Below are positions 7,085 through 10,739 of a stretch of 10,739 bases of DNA, piece after piece. Below the pieces are notes generated by a model, which was not told where the DNA came from, did no database searches, and saw nothing but the letters and a program-made list of their open reading frames with translations. How positions within the stretch are numbered: the first letter of the stretch is position 1; each line of letters begins with the position of its first letter. Position numbers and translations under genes: made by a program. This DNA comes from CAISDH01 sp964398805 (GTDB lineage Archaea > Micrarchaeota > Micrarchaeia > Micrarchaeales > Micrarchaeaceae), in assembly GCA_964398805.1 (NCBI GenBank), contig CAYNNI010000059.1, positions 1-10,739 on the forward strand. The letters run 5' to 3'.

Positions 7085-7678
7085 TTCCTAACCAGCTTCC
7101 GATTATGACATGGCTGCGTGCCCTCTTTATGCGCGTTTTCTGTCGTGCAAAGGCACGTAAACTTTATGGTATGCATGGTATATTAGCTTGTATGCGAGTT
7201 TCGAGGTCGCGCCCCGGAACGCGAGCGTCCTCGCGGACCTGTAGCTCGTCAGGCTGCCCCCGAAGGACTGCTTGAAGAACGCGATATTCCTCTTCTTCTC
7301 TGTCTCGAAGTCTATGCCCCCGAAGTCGAACCACCTGAAGCCATTCTCCTTGCTCCATTTGATGAGCTCCAGCGTAAGCAGGCTTGGCGCGTTGGTCTCG
7401 AGCCCCTTGCCGTTCCACGCCGCGAGCCAGGAATATGTCTTGCCCAGTTCCCTATCGAGCAGGATGATCTCGAAGCCCAGAAGCTCCCCCCTCAGCCGCG
7501 CGGCGAACATCTTCGCTATGCCCGACCCGTACGCCATTCTCAGAAACCCGAGCTCTTGCGACCTGATTCCGTGGTGCGCACCGAATTCCGAAGAAAGTCT
7601 TGCGCATCCCTCCAGTTCGCCCTCTTTGACAGGACCTATCTCCACACCCTGACCCATGGCCTTCCTTATGTTCTGCCT

Positions 7679-7813
7679 CCGCTTCTTGTCCGGCTTTATT
7701 TCCTGCGCCAGGTCAACCAGCAGCTGCGGGGTGCTATAATTGCCTGCCGCCCTCGAGCGCTCCTGCCCTATGTAGTCTACTTGCAATATTGTCGGCACCC
7801 TGGCCAGGCCCGC
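7679..7813. repeat. Exact direct repeat, copy 1 (inside the FemAB-like gene)
   Basis: These 135 bases are identical, in the same orientation, to 10605-10739 (offset 2926). On the minus strand they encode the FemAB segment from GLARVPTILQV through AQEIKPDKKR. The match may continue beyond 7813, because the other copy is cut by the window edge. Confidence 0.97.
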
Positions 7814-7871
7814 AAGGGACTTGATTATCCTGTCGACCTCCCTGCCGCTGAGGCTCAGCTCGTGCCCTATG

Positions 7872-7903
7872 CCTACGTATACGTATATTATATCCTACGT
7901 ATA
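7872..7903. repeat. Short near-duplication of period 22 with a 12-bp palindrome
   Basis: CCTACGTATA occurs at 7872-7881 and again at 7894-7903, a 22-base period. TACGTATACGTA at 7874-7885 is a perfect 12-bp palindrome. The AT-rich stretch stands out in a GC-rich gene. Since 22 is not a multiple of three, it accounts for the FemAB frameshift. Confidence 0.85.
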
Positions 7904-8111
7904 TCGCAGGCATCGGGCCGAAGGACTCTCTCCTGGCCTGCACGGCCAGGGGCGGCCCTCTATCTTTTATGAGGAACCTGCAGGCCGCGCCACTTCCTTC
8001 CTCCGCTTCCAGGAGTTCGCCGAATTCCCATGTCTGCGAGACGCCAGCCTTCCGGTGCCTGTCGTACGTTTCCCTGTCCAGCGTTTCGTCAGTCATGTCT
8101 GCACTTCGCTG

Positions 8112-10541
8112 CTACTTGTAATTGACCTTGAAGATGCGCGTGTCGCCGTTTATGAATACCGGCGTCAGCGTGACGTTGTCGTTGTCGTACGGGCAGGCGT
8201 AGTAGTTGCACAGGAAGGTTAGCCTGAAGAAGTTGCTGTTGAACAGGTCCGGGCCGAGCACAACACCGCCGCTTATCTTGCTGCCCGAGTAGGACACGAG
8301 CAGCGTGTAGTTGATGGCGTTGCTCTCCGAGTCCACCACGTTGTACGCGTTGTTCGAGGTGTTGAAGAACATCACGTGCTTCATGGGCAGGTACTGGTTG
8401 CTGCTGCCCGCGCCTAGGAACGCAACGAACTTGTTTGTTCCGTTCTTCTGGGGCTGCAGCATCATAAGCGCCTTGTAGTACGGCGGCGAGTGCGATGAGA
8501 ACGTGTAGAACTTCGTGGTCTCGTTGCTGGTGATGTTGAGCGAGTCCAGGATTATGTAGCCGAACCTGCTCGCGTTCGTTATGCTGCCCTCCACGGCAAG
8601 GCCCCCTATCTCCTGGTACCAGAAGCTCCTCGAGACTATGTACTCCGGCTTTCCCACGCTGTAGAGGTACTGCGTGTCGTAGCTGCTGTTGAACAGGAAC
8701 TCGGGCGCGCGGTAGATCCTGGTGTAGTTCTCCCCCCCGACGCTGTCCATGTAGCTGGTCCTGTTCGCCCAGCCCTCCACGACCGAGCCGTCGGGCCAGA
8801 TCGCCCACACGGTGGCGTTGGCCGGCGTGTTGTTGCGCATCCACGCCATCGCGTCCAGGAACTGCGGATTTATTCCGTCCAGCTGGGTCGTGGTGTACGA
8901 GGCTATGTAAGTCGTGTAGATGTTGAAAAGCAGCATCGCGGCGATCAGCATGGCGTACACGTGCCCCAGCCTGATGCGCGCCTTCGCTGTCGCGTAAATG
9001 TTGTAAGCGAACGCAGCTGCGAGCGCCGCCGCGATGAGCGCGGCCGTGATCGCCATCACGAAGTTGCTTCCAGCAAGCTTGGGGACGATGTCAAAATACA
9101 GCACATACCCTATCACGGCGTCAAGGGCTACGGCTACCGACGCGACCGCCATCCTGTGCACTATGACTACGTCGCGCAAGAGCTTGCCGAGGGCGTACGC
9201 GCCGTACGCCGCGAGTATCGCCATCGGTATGGAGAGCAGCGCATTCCACCGTATCATGGCGCTCTGCAGCGCGATCGTGACCATGAAATATGAAAAGACC
9301 GCTACGAACCCCGGGCTCGCGTTCAGCGTCACCCCCTTTATCCTGAAGTGCTCCTTGTTGTGCATCTTGTGCGCAAACAGCACGAACAGCGCTATCGCGA
9401 GCGGGGCGAGCCAGAGCTGGAAGCTGAAGCTTGCGAACAGGAAGCCGTAATACGGGCTCTGGAGCTCCTGCGTCGTCTGGCCTATCGGCGTCCCTCTCGA
9501 GGACAGCCCAGCCACTGCCGCGACCTTGCTTATTTCCGCGCCGAAGCCTAGGATGAGCACCAGCGCAAGGGCTATTGCTGCCGCCACCATGGCGAACGCC
9601 CTCCTCTTCGCTGTCCCAATGAAGCCGATGCGGTGCCTGTTTCTGACCAGGTACACCGCGGCGAGGCTTCCTGCCATTACGGGCGCCCAGAACAGGAAGA
9701 AGGCGGTGCCGTTAAGAACGAGCCCAGGCCTCCCAAGCCCGGCAAACTCCCATACCTGCTCAAGCCCAAAGGTAAGCAGCAGTCCGGCAGCAAGGGTTGC
9801 GTTGACGCGCAGCGCGCCCTCGTCGGCTTTCAGGAAGCCGAACGCCAGCATCAGCAGCAGCGCGGTCATGTATATGACGACGATGAAGGGGGCGCCGTTC
9901 CACACCACTATGCCCAGGCTCAGGACGAACGCCGATGCCGCTGCGTTGGCGAGCAACTCCCGCCTGCCGCTTGACTTGTACGCCCTTAGCATGAACAGCA
10001 GGCTTACCATGAGGAACAGGCTTACGAAGGTGTCGCCCCTGTATACGAGGGCGGCGGTCCTGGCTATGTTGCCGCTGCTCACGCTCACGAAGAACATCGC
10101 CAGCAGGCCCAGTGCCCTGCTGTTCGCAAGGCTCTTCGCGAGGCAGTAAGCCAGAATCGCGTAAAGCAGGCCGAACAGCACCGGGAGGAGCCTCATGACG
10201 GTGTAGTAGCTTATGCCTGTGAAGCGGAGCAGGAAGTACGGTACGACCGTCATGTATATCAGGCCAGGCGCCTCGCCGATGGAGTTGTGCCACGGGAAGC
10301 CCGAGATGTCCAGCTGGCCGCTGACCGTGAAGTTGTTCATGACCGCCTGCCTTATTACAGAATAGTAGAAGAAGCCGTCCGGCTCGAAAAGGCCCTGGAA
10401 GCGCAGCATCGGCACGCGCATGAACACGTTCAGCGCAAGTATGCCGATGACCAGCGCAAGGAACCAGTACCTGCTGTTCAGATGCCTGGCGTAGCCTCGC
10501 AGATGCTCTGCCTTGTTTTCATCAGCCGCGTCATCTCCCAT
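8112..10541 (-). CDS. aglB: Oligosaccharyltransferase, STT3/AglB family (archaeal N-glycosylation)
   Basis: 809 residues: a multi-pass hydrophobic N-terminal part (residues about 26-550, roughly a dozen helices) and a soluble outer domain (about 550-809). FQGLFEPDGFFYY (48-60) is the first acidic D/ExD motif. ARTAALVYRGDTF (160-172) matches the second acidic loop. GQTTQEL (354-360) fits the TIXE-type loop that positions the sequon. MIRWNALLSIPMAILAAYG (429-447) is the conserved Arg segment after it. AIWPDGSVVEGW (580-591) takes the place of the WWDYG motif. A standard DxxK motif was not found. It should transfer a dolichyl-linked glycan to Asn of N-x-S/T on the outer membrane face. The outer domain itself carries many sequons. 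ATG 10541 has no ribosome site but a TATA-like element about 30 nt upstream, fitting near-leaderless transcription. It is probably the first gene of the leftward cluster. Confidence 0.92.
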   Translation of the reverse strand: MGDDAADENKAEHLRGYARHLNSRYWFLALVIGILALNVFMRVPMLRFQGLFEPDGFFYYSVIRQAVMNNFTVSGQLDISGFPWHNSIGEAPGLIYMTVVPYFLLRFTGISYYTVMRLLPVLFGLLYAILAYCLAKSLANSRALGLLAMFFVSVSSGNIARTAALVYRGDTFVSLFLMVSLLFMLRAYKSSGRRELLANAAASAFVLSLGIVVWNGAPFIVVIYMTALLLMLAFGFLKADEGALRVNATLAAGLLLTFGLEQVWEFAGLGRPGLVLNGTAFFLFWAPVMAGSLAAVYLVRNRHRIGFIGTAKRRAFAMVAAAIALALVLILGFGAEISKVAAVAGLSSRGTPIGQTTQELQSPYYGFLFASFSFQLWLAPLAIALFVLFAHKMHNKEHFRIKGVTLNASPGFVAVFSYFMVTIALQSAMIRWNALLSIPMAILAAYGAYALGKLLRDVVIVHRMAVASVAVALDAVIGYVLYFDIVPKLAGSNFVMAITAALIAAALAAAFAYNIYATAKARIRLGHVYAMLIAAMLLFNIYTTYIASYTTTQLDGINPQFLDAMAWMRNNTPANATVWAIWPDGSVVEGWANRTSYMDSVGGENYTRIYRAPEFLFNSSYDTQYLYSVGKPEYIVSRSFWYQEIGGLAVEGSITNASRFGYIILDSLNITSNETTKFYTFSSHSPPYYKALMMLQPQKNGTNKFVAFLGAGSSNQYLPMKHVMFFNTSNNAYNVVDSESNAINYTLLVSYSGSKISGGVVLGPDLFNSNFFRLTFLCNYYACPYDNDNVTLTPVFINGDTRIFKVNYK

Positions 10542-10567
10542 GCAATCAGAAGCAACTCATACTTTTG

Positions 10568-10585
10568 CATAAAGCATTATTAATG
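10568..10585 (-). promoter_or_regulatory. Candidate archaeal TATA region for aglB
   Basis: On the minus strand an AT-rich run, CATTAATAATG, leads into CTTTATG at 10568-10574, centred about 30 nt before the aglB ATG. No Shine-Dalgarno site lies between, so a very short leader is plausible. The match to the TTTAWATA-type box is imperfect. Confidence 0.35.
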
Positions 10586-10604
10586 TGGCGCAAGAAACCG
10601 CCTC

Positions 10605-10739
10605 CCGCTTCTTGTCCGGCTTTATTTCCTGCGCCAGGTCAACCAGCAGCTGCGGGGTGCTATAATTGCCTGCCGCCCTCGAGCGCTCCTGCCCTATGTA
10701 GTCTACTTGCAATATTGTCGGCACCCTGGCCAGGCCCGC
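10605..10739. repeat. Exact direct repeat, copy 2 (right edge, cut by the window end)
   Basis: Identical over 135 bases to 7679-7813 and in the same orientation, so the two copies flank aglB. The right boundary is unknown because the window ends within the match. Confidence 0.97.

Larger units (their letters stand above)
7127..8096 (-). pseudogene. FemAB/GNAT-like (lipid II glycyltransferase-type) aminoacyltransferase, frame broken by a 22-bp insertion
   Basis: Two frames encode one protein. From ATG 8096 the first frame gives SQTWEFGELLEAEEGSGAAC and then an RFLIKDR-to-PMPAIYVG stretch, and loses homology near 7893; it stays open to 7734. The second frame, open from 7894 to 7127, continues with YVGIGHELSLSG, RVPTILQVDYIGQ, then GFEIILLDRELGKTYSWLAA, NAPSLLTLELIKWSKENGF, WFDFGGIDFE and FKQSFGG. 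These last blocks are typical of the FemAB C-terminal GNAT domain. Deleting 22 bases (one of two CCTACGTATA-containing units at 7872 and 7894) fuses the frames as PAIYVGIGHEL and gives about 315 residues, a normal length. FemAB enzymes use aminoacyl-tRNA to add amino acids to cell-wall precursors; most archaea lack murein, so a glycan or lipid acceptor is more likely. The second frame alone could start at GTG 7798. Indel, assembly error and true decay cannot be separated here. It follows aglB by 15 bp. Confidence 0.75.
10557..10739 (-). pseudogene. Broken second copy of the FemAB-like gene (internal fragment at the right edge)
   Basis: Reading leftward from the edge, the frame gives GLARVPTILQVDYIGQERSR and onward to LAQEIKPDKKR, identical to the FemAB gene at 7679-7813. 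It then departs from it (EAVSCATLIMLYAKV) and stops at TGA 10557-10559, 15 bp before the aglB ATG. The GNAT C-terminal domain is therefore missing. At the breakpoint copy 2 has one extra C (GCCTCCCGC against GCCTCCGC), then all similarity ends. The upstream part lies outside the window. It could be a real partial duplication, with the aglB promoter arising at the junction, or a misjoined contig end. Confidence 0.8.

Noticed and set aside
7872..7903. Programmed ribosomal frameshift site in the FemAB-like gene
   Set aside because: No slippery heptamer or downstream structure is apparent, and a 22-base near-duplication explains the frame change more simply.
9526..10149. 207-codon open frame antisense to aglB
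   Set aside because: Low-complexity Ala/Arg/Ser/Met-rich translation opposite the transmembrane region of aglB; no ribosome site or motif.
1..10739. Circular molecule suggested by the terminal repeat
   Set aside because: The right-end repeat matches an internal segment (7679-7813), not the left end, so it gives no evidence of circularity.
1..10739. tRNA, rRNA, CRISPR array, insertion sequence or transposase
   Set aside because: No cloverleaf, rRNA-like stretch, regularly spaced repeats, terminal inverted repeats or transposase motif seen. The only large repeat is a two-copy coding duplication.

Overview
The window looks archaeal. Its largest gene is a single-subunit oligosaccharyltransferase of the STT3/AglB type. 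The only tRNA-dependent-ligase-like gene sits in a surface-glycan cluster, ribosome binding sites are short GGTG/GGAG/GAGG types, and the GC-rich genes use ATA and AGG codons heavily. A small-genome (DPANN-like, for example Micrarchaeota-like) archaeon would fit, but no marker here fixes the lineage. Both ends cut through reading frames, so the piece may be a whole metagenomic contig.

Left part (1-2601, + strand): a 5'-truncated sulfatase/alkaline-phosphatase-superfamily enzyme, a hexapeptide-repeat acetyltransferase and a Gfo/Idh/MocA sugar oxidoreductase lie head to tail with short gaps. The oxidoreductase has no standard start codon in frame before its Rossmann loop. This cluster converges, with a 12-bp gap, on the right-hand cluster.

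Right part (10541 down to 2614, - strand): seven genes in one direction with gaps of 50 bp or less, reading aglB, a FemAB-like aminoacyl-transfer gene (frameshifted), a short DegT-like gene, an FkbM methyltransferase, a small-domain (MTS) class I methyltransferase, a GT2 glycosyltransferase and a full-length DegT/DnrJ/EryC1 aminotransferase. A weak TATA-like element lies about 30 nt upstream of aglB, which fits a nearly leaderless operon promoter.

Taken together this is a protein N-glycosylation / surface-glycan locus. Oxidoreductase, aminotransferase and acetyltransferase are the classes that make 3-acetamido (diacetamido) sugar nucleotides. GT2 would add a sugar, FkbM and MTS enzymes would methylate, FemAB may add an amino acid, and AglB transfers the finished glycan from lipid to protein outside the cell.

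The most unusual parts are: (1) an exact direct repeat of at least 135 bp (7679-7813 = 10605-10739) that places a broken 5' piece of the FemAB gene just upstream of aglB; (2) a 22-bp near-duplication that shifts the FemAB frame; (3) an AglB with IWPDG where WWDYG is expected and a sequon-packed outer domain; and (4) a DegT-like protein without its C-terminal part. Some of these could be assembly errors, and this is flagged for each.
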